From Dawidia soli (GTDB lineage: Bacteria > Bacteroidota > Bacteroidia > Cytophagales > Cyclobacteriaceae): a DNA stretch of 64,000 bases. The stretch is from NCBI RefSeq assembly GCF_018598185.1, contig NZ_JAHESC010000010.1:106148-170147 (forward strand), in the 5' to 3' direction. Made by a program: the position numbers and the translations under genes. A model generated the notes under the pieces. That model was given only the letters and a program-made list of their open reading frames with translations. It ran no database searches and had not been told where the DNA came from. This document shows, one piece after another, positions 25,968 through 35,700 of the stretch; within the stretch, counting starts at the first letter, position 1, and each line of letters starts with the position of its first letter.

Positions 25968-27257
25968 ATGTGGAAATCCATAGATTTATGGATGCAAGGA
26001 TCAGAGCGTGTGCATGAGGAGGTAGGCCATCTGTTTCGCCACGAGGCGGGGCGGATGGCCGCCGTACTCACCCGGCTGCTGGGTGTACAGGCCTGGGAGG
26101 AGGCCGAGGACATCGTGCAAGACACGTTGTTGCAGGCCTTGAGCTCGTGGAAACTCAAGGGCATGCCCGACAATCCCTCGGCATGGTTATACACCGTGGC
26201 GCGGCGGAAGGCCGTCGACAAATTACGACAGCGCCGCATGCAGGAGGAACACCATGCCGTGATCGGTCACGCGCTTCACTCAGAGTACACATTGTCACCG
26301 GCCGTGCAACAGCTTTTTCTCGACAACGAGATTGAAGACAGTCAGCTCCGGATGATGTTTGCCTGCTGTCATCCCGCGATAGCCTATGAAGCACAACTTG
26401 CGCTGATCTTAAAAACACTGTGTGGCCTTAGTATCGGCGAGATCGCGCATAGCTTTCGTACCAACGACGAGACCATCGGCAAACGCTTATACCGCGCACG
26501 GGAAAAGATACGGGAAGAGAAGATCGAGCTGGAAGTGCCGCCGCCGACAGCATTGCCCGCCCGCCTGGAAGCAGTGCTACATGCCATCTATTTACTTTTT
26601 AATGAAGGGTATCACTCCGCGCACCCCGACAAGCTGATCCGTCACGAGCTTTGCGCAGAGGCCATCCGCCTCGCTTTGCTGCTATTGAAGAACCCCCTCA
26701 CGGCGTTGCCTGTAGTATATGCGTTGTTGGCGCTCATGTGTTTTCACGCATCGCGCGAAGAGGCGCGTACGGCAGAAGACGGCAGCATGGTGTTGTTGAA
26801 AGAACAGGACCGGAGCCGCTGGAACCATGCGTTGATAAAAAAGGCCGAGTATTTTCTGGAAGCTTCAGCCACAGGTGACGAGATTTCCGCCTATCATGTT
26901 GAAGCGTCGATTGCCTCCTGCCATGCCGGGGCCGCGACGTTTGAAGAGACTGCCTGGGACCGGATCGTACAATTGTACAATGTATTGGAAACGATTAAAC
27001 CCGGACCGATCGTAGCATTGAACCGTGCGATTGCCATAGGGCACGCCTCGACCCCTATGGCGGGCATCGATGCGCTGGAAGCGATACCCGATATGAATGA
27101 CGATTATCTATGCCTCTCTGCCCTGGGAGATTTCTATGCAGCCGGTCGGGAATATGCTGACGCACGATCGAGTTACGAGCGGGCCCTGCAAAACGTGCCG
27201 ACCACTGCAGGCCGCGCATTGCTACAGCGCAAGCTCGCGGCATTACCCCTCGACTAG
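25968..27257 (+). CDS. ECF sigma factor with C-terminal TPR extension (ECF42 type)
   Basis: A 429-residue sigma factor. Region 2 spans about residues 22-88 (EDIVQDTLLQALSSW and NPSAWLYTVARRKAVDKLR), and region 4 about 118-170 (LILKTLCGLSIGEIAHSFRT). The remaining 250 residues are a helical, TPR-like extension with ALNRAIAIGHAS and YADARSSYERAL, characteristic of ECF42 members, where the extension replaces an anti-sigma factor in control. Its partner is the DGPF protein just upstream. An upstream region-2 overlap with other frames is only shadow. The last 15 bases overlap the convergent nadR gene. Confidence 0.9.
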   Translation: MWKSIDLWMQGSERVHEEVGHLFRHEAGRMAAVLTRLLGVQAWEEAEDIVQDTLLQALSSWKLKGMPDNPSAWLYTVARRKAVDKLRQRRMQEEHHAVIGHALHSEYTLSPAVQQLFLDNEIEDSQLRMMFACCHPAIAYEAQLALILKTLCGLSIGEIAHSFRTNDETIGKRLYRAREKIREEKIELEVPPPTALPARLEAVLHAIYLLFNEGYHSAHPDKLIRHELCAEAIRLALLLLKNPLTALPVVYALLALMCFHASREEARTAEDGSMVLLKEQDRSRWNHALIKKAEYFLEASATGDEISAYHVEASIASCHAGAATFEETAWDRIVQLYNVLETIKPGPIVALNRAIAIGHASTPMAGIDALEAIPDMNDDYLCLSALGDFYAAGREYADARSSYERALQNVPTTAGRALLQRKLAALPLD

Positions 27258-28214
27258 TAGCCGGTCAATTTCGTTTCGGATCGTGGTTTCCCGCTCGGTG
27301 TAAGTACCTCCCACAAGAATATAGGGAATATTGCGTTGCTCCAGAGCCCGTCGGAACAGCGTAAACATTTTTTCACGCATATGGCCCAGGTCGCGCAGGT
27401 CGTCGGCCACCCAGGGAACGTCGATATCCAGCAGAAAATAGCGATCGTAGGTCATCTGACGTTCCAGGTCATAAAGTACTTCAGGCACGATATTCAGGTA
27501 ATGCCTGCTATATAACTGTGTTGTGATGACATCGGTGTCGCAGAACAGCAGCTTGTTAGCGGTTTGCAGCTTCTGCTCGATGCGCGCGTGCTGTGCATGG
27601 CCGATGCGAACGATATCGTCGGCAGTAAAGTCGTTGGACGTGATAAGCTCGCGGGCTACTTCCGGTACGAACTCCGTTTGATAGTGAGCTGCCAGCCGTT
27701 GCGTCAGCGTAGACTTACCCGTGCTTTCAGGGCCATAGATGCAGATCTTCCTGACGAAGTACGGTCGCACGATCGATGGTATATATTCCCAGTGGCGAAA
27801 TGGATGTTGCCGGATGAAGGTGGCCGATACCGGCACCTGCGTTCGTGGAGGGTCAAACGGTATATAGGCGGCGCCGAGGTTCATAGCAAAAGGTTCACCA
27901 TAGACTTCAGAGCTAAAGACAACGTCGATGGGCGGGTAGGTCTTCTGAATGAATGCGCTCCATATTTTTGTACGCTGTGGCAACGGTAACGACTCGTCGT
28001 CAAAGTCGTCGGCTACCAGGGCCGGTTTGATGGCAGGGTTGTCCTGGCAAAGGGCTTGTAGCCACGAGAAGCGCAAGGCCGCGGGAATCGGGTCGTGCGG
28101 CGTATAGCTCATGGAGACGATCAGCTCGTCGCATCGCTCGGCAGCGAAGCGGATCAACGCCAGGTGGCCTTGATGCACGGGCATGAACTTGCCGATGATT
28201 AATCCGCGCTTCAT
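27243..28214 (-). CDS. nadR: NadR-type NMN adenylyltransferase / ribosylnicotinamide kinase
   Basis: A 323-residue bifunctional enzyme of NAD salvage. The N-terminal adenylyltransferase domain has GKFMPVHQGHLALI (HxGH nucleotidyl-transfer motif, residues 8-21). The C-terminal kinase domain begins at about residue 155 with the P-loop GPESTGKST and has a FCDTDVITTQLY segment. Together they phosphorylate nicotinamide riboside and convert NMN to NAD. Unlike enterobacterial NadR there is no N-terminal HTH, so no repressor function is expected. It overlaps pnuC by four bases, matching the transport-phosphorylation coupling of the two proteins. Confidence 0.92.
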   Translation of the reverse strand: MKRGLIIGKFMPVHQGHLALIRFAAERCDELIVSMSYTPHDPIPAALRFSWLQALCQDNPAIKPALVADDFDDESLPLPQRTKIWSAFIQKTYPPIDVVFSSEVYGEPFAMNLGAAYIPFDPPRTQVPVSATFIRQHPFRHWEYIPSIVRPYFVRKICIYGPESTGKSTLTQRLAAHYQTEFVPEVARELITSNDFTADDIVRIGHAQHARIEQKLQTANKLLFCDTDVITTQLYSRHYLNIVPEVLYDLERQMTYDRYFLLDIDVPWVADDLRDLGHMREKMFTLFRRALEQRNIPYILVGGTYTERETTIRNEIDRLLVEG

Positions 28215-28876
28215 GCAGCCGTCCGGCTATAACCGCGGTATTCCTGGATCCAATGCCACAGCCCGAAAGCTGCAATGATGGTGAAGGCGAAGTATAATAC
28301 GCTGTAAAGCATGACACCTTTTATATAGTACAAATAGGTGGCAACAACGTCTACGATGATCCAGATCACCCAGCACTCGATCTTTTTCCGGATCATAAAG
28401 AAGGTTGTGATGATGCTCATCACCAGGATGAACGAATCTGCATAGGGAAATGCACTGGGGAGCGCAAATACGAACGGGAACCATTCGTGCAAGCGGGCCG
28501 CCATAGCGCCCAGGGCTGCGGTGCCGGCGAGGGTAGCCAGGCAAACGAGTACGAACTTTTTCCAGCCCATGTAGCTCACTTTTAGTTCTTGTTTCTGGTC
28601 TTCCTCTCCCGGTTTGGGATGCGTCCATTGCCACCAGCCTATGACGTTGGTGACAAAAAAGAATACCTGCAGGAACATGTCGGGGTAAAGCTGGATTTGG
28701 TAGTACAGAAAGAACGACAATACAACGTTTACGATGCCGATCGGCCAGCTGAGGACATCCGCTCGTGCTGATAGCCATACCGCTACTGCGCCGAACACGG
28801 CACCAAAAAATTCGAGGTAGCTCATTTTGTACCCCAGGAACTCAAAAAAGACATTATCGATGCTGAAGAGGGACAT
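28211..28876 (-). CDS. pnuC: Nicotinamide riboside transporter PnuC
   Basis: A 221-residue inner-membrane protein with about seven helices, of the PnuC family that imports nicotinamide riboside by facilitated diffusion. Typical segments are the Trp-rich NVIGWWQWTHPK near residue 80 and the first helix region LEFFGAVFGAVAVWLSA. The last codons overlap nadR in ATGA, so importer and kinase are made together and the imported riboside is trapped as NMN. A Met at residue 18 could also serve as start. Divergent from the orphan secreted protein gene. Confidence 0.92.
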   Translation of the reverse strand: MSLFSIDNVFFEFLGYKMSYLEFFGAVFGAVAVWLSARADVLSWPIGIVNVVLSFFLYYQIQLYPDMFLQVFFFVTNVIGWWQWTHPKPGEEDQKQELKVSYMGWKKFVLVCLATLAGTAALGAMAARLHEWFPFVFALPSAFPYADSFILVMSIITTFFMIRKKIECWVIWIIVDVVATYLYYIKGVMLYSVLYFAFTIIAAFGLWHWIQEYRGYSRTAA

Positions 28877-28896
28877 GAAGACGTGCGGAAAAATCG

Positions 28897-28904
28897 TAAT
28901 TTTG
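28897..28904 (+). promoter_or_regulatory. Bacteroidota -7 box upstream of the orphan secreted protein gene
   Basis: TAATTTTG fits TAnnTTTG exactly, 75 bases before the ATG at 28979, in the 102-base gap between the divergent pnuC gene and this one. A -33 element at standard spacing was not identified. Confidence 0.45.
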
Positions 28905-28978
28905 AAGGCTCAATATAGTGGGATATGCAAATATTTGCGCGTTTGGACTGTTTCTTTTGTTGTTTCTTCCGATAGAAT

Positions 28979-29743
28979 ATGAGATATCTGAATTGTTTGT
29001 TGGTAACTGTTCTTTCAGTTTACCAGGCCGTGGGGCAGGATAAAAAAAGTCCTAAAATGGAGTTGCTGAACGACCGAACGGAATGGTCTGAAGGTAGCAT
29101 TCTGTTAGAGGATAATACCGAGTTGAAGGGCATGGTAAAGTACAATGATCACGAGGGAATACTCTCGTACAACGATGGTGACAACACCCGTGCATTTGGT
29201 CCCCGGAGCGTGTTGGGATTTGAGTTTTTCGATGAATCGAAGCAGCGTCAGCGGATATTTTATACGCTGGACTATGAATCTCCGGAAGACAATGTTCGCA
29301 AACCACTATTCTTCGAGTTGCTTCGGGAGTTTAAGAACTTTTCGGTATTGGTCAAGTATGATCCAATACAGACCGAGCGCAAGGCGGTTATGTGGTTAAA
29401 TCCGCATGACAATGCGATGAGCACCCTTAATCCAGCAAGTGATCGGATAGTAAAACAGACCGTGGTTTCTCAAATTGAAACCGTCTATCTGATGGGAATG
29501 GATGGAGAAATAGAAGCTTACTTTAAGAATAAAGTAGAGCAGAACGGAATGAGATCTGTATTTACGGGCAAGGACGACCGAGTAAAGAGCAAAGTCCTCG
29601 ACCGGGATTTACTCGAGAAGTATACTGGTCCTGAATTGTATGCGAAACTAACGGCATATGCTCAAGAGAATGAGCTGAAGTTTAGAACACAGGACGATCT
29701 GTTGAAAATCCTGGACTACCACAAGGACCTGCTAAAAAAATAG
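28979..29743 (+). CDS. Secreted protein of unknown function
   Basis: A 254-residue exported protein with a signal peptide at about residues 1-19 (MRYLNCLLVTVLSVYQAVGQ). The mature N-terminal half looks beta-rich, with WSEGSILLEDNTELKGMVKY and GPRSVLGFEFFDESK, of the kind seen in small Bacteroidota periplasmic proteins. The C-terminal third is helical and charged and ends in a Lys pair. I recognise no family. Codon use looks more A/T-rich than in its neighbours, which may mean recent acquisition or low expression. It stands alone between pnuC and the kynurenine-pathway genes. Confidence 0.75.
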   Translation: MRYLNCLLVTVLSVYQAVGQDKKSPKMELLNDRTEWSEGSILLEDNTELKGMVKYNDHEGILSYNDGDNTRAFGPRSVLGFEFFDESKQRQRIFYTLDYESPEDNVRKPLFFELLREFKNFSVLVKYDPIQTERKAVMWLNPHDNAMSTLNPASDRIVKQTVVSQIETVYLMGMDGEIEAYFKNKVEQNGMRSVFTGKDDRVKSKVLDRDLLEKYTGPELYAKLTAYAQENELKFRTQDDLLKILDYHKDLLKK

Positions 29744-29766
29744 TCACCGGTAAGCGCGGTATCAGG

Positions 29767-31209
29767 CTAAAGCCGTATACAAATATTCTTCGTATCCGTA
29801 AAAAACTTCAGCGCTTCCCAACCACCCTCGCGGCCCACACCCGATTGTTTCATACCGCCAAACGGCGTACGCAGGTCGCGGTATAACCAGCAGTTGACCC
29901 AAATGATACCGCTCTTCACGTGTGCCGACACGCGGTGTGCTTTCTTCAGATTTTCCGTCCAGATCGTAGCAGACAAACCATAGTCTGTTGCGTTCGCCGC
30001 TTTGATCACCTCTTCTTCCGTATCAAACGGCATCACGGTAACAACGGGCCCAAAGATCTCCTCCTGGTTCGTACGGCACTGCTGCGGCAAGCCGGTAATG
30101 ATCGTCGGACCGATGAAATAACCATTCGCACACTCGCCCTTGAATTGAATACGTGTGCCACCCGTAACGATCGTTCCGCCTTCTTTCTTCGCAAGCTCGA
30201 TGTATGATAATACTTTTTGTAAATGTGCTTCAGAAACGAGCGCACCGAGGTGTGTGCCATCGTTCAACGGATTGCCGACCACCAGCCGGTTGGTTTGCTC
30301 GACGAAAGCTTGCAAGAATTTATCATAGAGACTACGCTCGACAAAAATACGCGAGCCGCAGAGACAGATCTCTCCCTGGTTCGAAAACGATGAACGTACC
30401 GAGGTGCTGACGGCCTGCTCAAAGTCAGCGTCGGCAAAGATGATGTTCGGATTCTTGCCCCCTAGTTCCAGCGAAAGCTTTTTGAATTGAGGGGCAGCAG
30501 TGGCAGCGATCTTCCTGCCGGTGGCTGTGCCGCCAGTAAAGGAAATAGCGACAATATCGGCATGCTCAATAATAGCTTGTCCGGCTTTAGCACCGAGACC
30601 GTGTACGATATTTAACACACCCTCCGGTAGGCCCGCTTCCATACATAACTGCGCGAAAAGATATGCCGTCATCGGCGTAAGCTCCGACGGTTTCGCCACG
30701 ACGGTACAACCGGCTGCCAGCGCTGGCGCAATCTTCCAGGTGAAAAGATAGAGCGGCAGGTTCCACGGCGAGATACACGCCACGACACCGATCGGCGTAC
30801 GGGCAGTATAGTTTACAGCCTCCTCTCCGGTCAGGTGGGCCTCCGTAGAAGTATGCATGGCCGCCGTGGCGAAGAATCGAATGTTAGCCGAGGCGCGCGG
30901 AATGTCGAGCGAACGGGCCAGGTGCACGGGCTTACCATTATCGATGCTCTCGGCCAGCGCGAGTTTATCGAGGTGCCGGTCGATCAGGTCGGCGATGCGC
31001 AGCAGGATAGCCGATCGTTTTTCTACCGGCAGACCCGACCAGGCCGGGAAGGCCTTCTTGGCAGAGCCGGCGGCCTGCTTGACATCGCCCAGATCGGAGT
31101 CGGGCACAAGGCTATATACTTCGCCGCGTGCAGGGTTTACGTTGTCTAGGTATTGATACGACCGGGGCTCACAAAGCACACCGTTTATATAGTTCAGGAT
31201 CTTTTCCAT
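29767..31209 (-). CDS. Aldehyde dehydrogenase, probably 2-aminomuconate-6-semialdehyde dehydrogenase
   Basis: A 480-residue NAD-dependent aldehyde dehydrogenase. The catalytic Glu is in LELGGKNPNI near residue 250, the catalytic Cys in NQGEICLCGSR near 285, and the substrate-channel start is ISPWNLPLYLFTWKIAPALA. The assignment to oxidation of 2-aminomuconic semialdehyde in tryptophan degradation rests on its partners: an SDR two bases upstream and a divergent 3-hydroxyanthranilate dioxygenase gene. The family includes several closely similar specificities (hydroxymuconic and betaine aldehyde), so the substrate is not certain. It is cytosolic and is the last gene of its transcript. Confidence 0.82.
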   Translation of the reverse strand: MEKILNYINGVLCEPRSYQYLDNVNPARGEVYSLVPDSDLGDVKQAAGSAKKAFPAWSGLPVEKRSAILLRIADLIDRHLDKLALAESIDNGKPVHLARSLDIPRASANIRFFATAAMHTSTEAHLTGEEAVNYTARTPIGVVACISPWNLPLYLFTWKIAPALAAGCTVVAKPSELTPMTAYLFAQLCMEAGLPEGVLNIVHGLGAKAGQAIIEHADIVAISFTGGTATGRKIAATAAPQFKKLSLELGGKNPNIIFADADFEQAVSTSVRSSFSNQGEICLCGSRIFVERSLYDKFLQAFVEQTNRLVVGNPLNDGTHLGALVSEAHLQKVLSYIELAKKEGGTIVTGGTRIQFKGECANGYFIGPTIITGLPQQCRTNQEEIFGPVVTVMPFDTEEEVIKAANATDYGLSATIWTENLKKAHRVSAHVKSGIIWVNCWLYRDLRTPFGGMKQSGVGREGGWEALKFFTDTKNICIRL

Positions 31210-31211
31210 AC

Positions 31212-31997
31212 TTATAAGCTGCCGGTACGGCCGCCGTCTACCGGTACGTTGATGCCATTGATATATCCCGCGGCCGGCGACGCCAGAAAGGCGACGGCAG
31301 CAGCTACTTCGTGTGGTTCAGAGATGCGCCCGGCTGGTATCTCGGCGACCATTTCCTGCTTCGCTTCTTCAAATGTCTTTCCGGACTTTTGCGCTTTGCT
31401 TTCGATCAGTCCCTCCAGGCGGCCGGTCATCGTCGCACCGGGTAATACGTTGTTGACGGTAATACCAAAAGGCGCTAACTCCACCGATAATGTCTTCGCC
31501 CAGTTGGCTACCGCACCGCGCGTGGTGTTGGAAACACCGAGACCTTTGATCGGAATCTTGACCGAGGTGGAGATGATGTTAATAATACGTCCGTATCCAT
31601 CGCGACGCATGCCGGGCACTACGGTTTGCGTAAGCAGGTGGTTGCAGAGCAAGTGTGCAGAAAAAGCCTGCACAAATTCATCGGGTTTTGCATCAAGCGC
31701 AGGGCCGCCGGGAGGGCCACCGGTATTGTTTACCAGGATGTGAATGGTATGCGCGGCGACATAGGTCTGAACCTTCTGTTGCAGCGCTTCGGGCTGACTG
31801 AAATCCGCCACGATATAATCGTGCTGCTGTCCCGAGTGCGCTTGCAGCGTGCGCACGACGGCCTGCAGCTTGGTCTCGTCGCGCGCTACCAGGGTCACGC
31901 TGGCGCCAAGAAGGGCCAGCTCGATGGCCGAAGCCTTGCCAATGCCCTGGGTGCTGCCGCACACCAGGGCCCGTTTGCCGTTTAAATCGAGGTTCAT
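31212..31997 (-). CDS. Short-chain dehydrogenase-like protein with altered active site
   Basis: A 261-residue Rossmann protein of the SDR superfamily. The cofactor loop reads VCGSTQGIGKAS instead of the usual TGxxxGIG, and NNTGGPPGGP replaces the NNAG motif. Where classic enzymes have YxxxK, this one reads GVSNTTRGAVANWAKTL, giving Ser and Arg in the two catalytic positions. This resembles the BKR-like SDR subgroup known to lack the canonical Tyr. It lies two bases upstream of the aldehyde dehydrogenase gene and divergently from haaO, so a role in kynurenine breakdown is likely, but the reaction is unknown. Confidence 0.82.
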   Translation of the reverse strand: MNLDLNGKRALVCGSTQGIGKASAIELALLGASVTLVARDETKLQAVVRTLQAHSGQQHDYIVADFSQPEALQQKVQTYVAAHTIHILVNNTGGPPGGPALDAKPDEFVQAFSAHLLCNHLLTQTVVPGMRRDGYGRIINIISTSVKIPIKGLGVSNTTRGAVANWAKTLSVELAPFGITVNNVLPGATMTGRLEGLIESKAQKSGKTFEEAKQEMVAEIPAGRISEPHEVAAAVAFLASPAAGYINGINVPVDGGRTGSL

Positions 31998-32064
31998 CGT
32001 GTGGTTGAATCGATCATAATCTTTGTTAAATTAAAGGAGTAATTACACATTAACCAAAACACCG

Positions 32065-32595
32065 ATGCCCATCCGCAGACCTTTTCACCTGAAACAGTGG
32101 GTACAGGAAAACCGTGACCTGCTCAAGCCACCCGTAGGCAACAAGAATTTGTATGCCGACGCAGGCGACTATATTGTTATGATCGTGGGCGGCCCCAATG
32201 CCCGCAAAGACTATCACTTTAACGAAACCGAAGAGCTGTTTTATCAGCTGGAAGGCGACATCAACGTACGCATCCAGGAAGACGGCAAGCCGGTAGACAT
32301 CGCTGTGAAAGAAGGAGAAATGTTTTTGCTGCCCGCCCGCGTGCCGCACCGTCCGGAACGCCCCGCGGGAAGTGTCGGCCTTGTCATTGAATGTAAACGC
32401 CCCGAACCGGAGGTGCTCGACGGCCTGGTGTGGTTTTGTGAGAACTGCAATAATAAACTGCACGAATATCGTTTTCACCTCGATAACATCGAGAAAGATT
32501 TCCTGCCCCGCTTCCGCGAGTTCTACGGAAGCACTGAGCTACGCACCTGTAAGAAGTGTGGTACGGTGATGGAGGCAGATCCACGTTTCGTTTAA
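32065..32595 (+). CDS. haaO: 3-hydroxyanthranilate 3,4-dioxygenase
   Basis: A 176-residue cupin dioxygenase opening the ring of 3-hydroxyanthranilate to aminocarboxymuconate semialdehyde. Iron ligands lie in DYHFNETEELFYQLEG near residues 50-65 and a later VPHRPERPAGS near 95. The C-terminus has the two-Cys-pair rubredoxin-like site of bacterial enzymes (CENCNN and CKKCGTV). Length is standard. It is divergently transcribed from the SDR and aldehyde dehydrogenase genes across a 67-base gap. kmo and kynU, encoding the preceding two steps, are about 10-13 kb away on the other side of sprA. Confidence 0.94.
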   Translation: MPIRRPFHLKQWVQENRDLLKPPVGNKNLYADAGDYIVMIVGGPNARKDYHFNETEELFYQLEGDINVRIQEDGKPVDIAVKEGEMFLLPARVPHRPERPAGSVGLVIECKRPEPEVLDGLVWFCENCNNKLHEYRFHLDNIEKDFLPRFREFYGSTELRTCKKCGTVMEADPRFV

Positions 32596-32615
32596 TCGGT
32601 ACTCTGGCGTAATCT

Positions 32616-32663
32616 GGCGCCGGTCTCCGACCGGTGCCTCGTATGGTAGCGGTCTCTGACCGC
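32616..32663. repeat. Two tandem short hairpins in the haaO-sprA gap
   Basis: Two similar palindromes stand side by side: CCGGTC-TCC-GACCGG near 32620-32634 and GCGGTC-TCT-GACCGC at 32649-32663. The unit CGGTCTCYGACCG is thus present twice, just after a CTGGCG motif also seen in the other intergenic repeats. They precede the terminator and contain no gene. Confidence 0.6.
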
Positions 32664-32681
32664 CTTCGCGATACTCAATAA

Positions 32682-32720
32682 TAAAATAAAGCTCCTGTGA
32701 AAAACAGGAGCTTTATTTTA
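32682..32720. terminator. Bidirectional terminator between haaO and sprA
   Basis: A perfect 16-bp stem (32682-32697 with 32705-32720) with a seven-base A-rich loop; the AT-rich base of the stem gives U runs in both directions. It lies between the convergent stops of haaO (32595) and sprA (32740). Confidence 0.85.
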
Positions 32721-32739
32721 TATACCGTTCGTGATGATG

Positions 32740-35700
32740 TTACTGCGCTAAGCTAAACCGAATCTGCGTACCGAAGCGCGTCGTCGCGCGCCGGTAAGAA
32801 TTAGATACCAACGGCTCGTTAATAGTACGTTCGAAGTACAGCTGAATGTTGAGCTTCTGGTTCACCACATAGCTGATGTTGGGGCGTAACTGAAAGTTGA
32901 TGTTACCGTTGGTGATAATATTTGTCTCGTAGATCTTCCGCTGAATGGTCTTGGTGTCAGCCACCGTTACGTTCATCCGGAACGTGACATCGTTCTTTAA
33001 TACCACCGTGCGGCCCTGCGATTTGAAAGGCAGCTTCATGTTGTTTTTGGTATAGCCCAGCTCAAACGAAAAGTCTTTCGTGCTCAGCTCGGTTATCTGT
33101 GCGTTGGAAACGGTCAGGGCCAGGTCGCGCTTGGTCTTATACTGGAAGTTGGCCGAGAGTCGTCCTTTCGTGCGCATGTTCACGCCGATCAGCGGCGAGA
33201 ATTGTTCACTGATCAGCACCTGGCTGATGATATAGAAAGGTATCAGGTTGTTGTCCGGTGTTCCGTTTCCATCGCTATCCGCGTTGTTGAACCGGCCATA
33301 ATACGAAGAGTTATAGTCCGTCACGGGGCGGTCAAGTTGCAGGCCCCGCACGTCTCCGGAATTGCTGAATTCCAGGGAGTTCTGATAGTTTACAACCGAG
33401 TAAGAGGCCTGGTAGGCATGCGATAGCGTGATGGACTGGAAGACGTCTTTGAATATACCCAGCTTATTGAGTCCGGTATAGTCCACGCGCCAGTTGGGCA
33501 ACGGGGTTTTGGGGAACGGCGAGAGGCTTACCCGCTTGGCGTCGCTGCCGGTATACGCGGCGATGAAGGCGGGGATCAATACATCCTGCGACGCAGTATC
33601 GTACTGCGCCTCGGTAGGACCCGGTGTTGGATTATTTTGTGAGATGATGTTGAATCGCTGCCGAACCACCTCAAGGTTGCGCTCGAAATCCTGGAATACC
33701 GCAGATACGATCTTGTCATTGCTGCTGTTAAACGCAGTTTTAATGTTGATCGTCGAGATGCGGTAACTGCCGCCACGGCTCGGGCTAAAGTCTCGGAAGT
33801 CATTTACGCTGTCGGGATCGAACCGGAAGATCGATTGGAACGTGCTACTGGTTTCCTTTTTCACGTCAAGCTGAATTTTCAAATCGGGTGAAGGCTCGAC
33901 GTTCGCACGCAGGTTGATGTTTTCGGTGCGTGTTTGGTTGAACGGCGTAGTGAGGGCTTGATTCCGGGTAAGCCATCCTTTATTAGCCGCCTTGTAGCGG
34001 ATGTTCGGATCCTGGCTGCCGAGGACAAAATCCCAACCGGGCGCGTCCCAGTCTTTATCCATACCGAAAAGTTTCGGACTTGCCTCGAAGCCGGTCAGCA
34101 TCGTGCCGCGCGTAACGGTATACGTACCGTTGATGGAGCGCACAGACATCAGCGTGCGCAACAGCCCCTTCACCACGCCGGGTATTTCGGCCGGAGTTTT
34201 GGTTTTTGTCGTATCGGGTTTAGGCGGCGCCTTTTGCAGACGTGGGTTTGTTACGATCGGTTTCGACGGCTTTTTGGGTGTATTGAGATCCTTCAGGATC
34301 TTTACCTTGTTATAAAGCTTGACCATATCCAGGCGGCCCGAGAAGTTCTGATCCTGACTGTTCTGGATCGTGTTCCTGAAGTCGTAGTCGTCGGAGATGT
34401 CACCGCGGGGTTTATCCGGCATGTCGTCGGGGTAGTTCACCGGCCCTGCCTTCCAGCCGTAGGTTATCTGGTGCCGGTAATCGGCGCCGATCCAGTCAGT
34501 CACTGGAAATTTATCCAGCGGCAGGGTGTAGTTCACAGTCACGTTTTGTGTAAAGTTCTTCATACGACCCAGCTTCTTGATGTTGTCGATGATGTAGTCA
34601 CGCTCCTTCTTTGTATCGACTTCACCATCCACAATTTTTTCCGGTTCATCAATGACAGCGTCCGCCCGTGAACTATATTCCAACGACAAGCCTTTCGAAA
34701 AATTCCACCGCAGGTTATACTGACGCGTAAAGGTGAAATACTTCATATAGTTCGGATCAGACTCGATGAACGTACCATAGCCATTGGAGTTGCGATACGT
34801 GGTGGACGTCAGCGAACGGTCCAGGTCCATGCGCGCGGACAGGCTGCTGGGCAGGAAACTGATATTAAAATCCTTGATGGCTTTGAGCCAGGGCGATGAA
34901 AGCCCTTTCGCATTCTTGAAAGGTTCGATGCCGGTGGCCTTTGGGCTATACGTATACGCCACCGAGCCGCGGTATTGTTTCTCAAACAATTCGGCCATGG
35001 TAAAGTTGGTACGGCGGCGGTCGCTGTAAGAGTAACTGAAGGCGAGGTTCTCGATGTCCCACAAGTGCGTTTTGGCATCGGGGTTTACCTTTACCTTGCG
35101 TACGTTGACGAAGTTGATACTTCGCCCCACGGTCCGGTCGCGGGCGATGTTGAGGTAATTCTTTCGATCGTTTTCATTCAGCGACTGCAACGCGGCGTCC
35201 AGCTTTAAGTCCGGGTTGGCAGGGTCGTACAGCGGCGTGATCGTCGTCTTCTCATAGCTGACGAACATCGGTATCTTGATGCCGGTATTACCCGGCAGCA
35301 GCTTGTCTACGTTCACGTTCGCCGATACATCATAGCCTGTGGTCTCTTCGCGCGTACGCTCACCGATCTTGGAGCTTACGCTGCCAAAGCCAAAGCTGGT
35401 ATGCCGCACCGCGCCCGTAAGCGTGGCGAAGTCGGCAAGCTTGGCGCTCATGGTACCGTTAACCGCCCAGCCGGGGGTACGGTTAAAGTCCGTGACACGC
35501 AGCTCGTTTGCCCAGATACACACCTCGTGCGCACGCTTGTCGGAAGTACGCGGGTTCCGTACACCGATCATGATTGACTGTACCTCCGTCAGGTCGGGGC
35601 GACCGAAGATGCGAATGCCGTGGCGACCGACCACACGATGGCCGCTCTGCGGGTATAATACGTTCATGGAAACACCTTCGCGATCACGGTCGGCCTTGAG

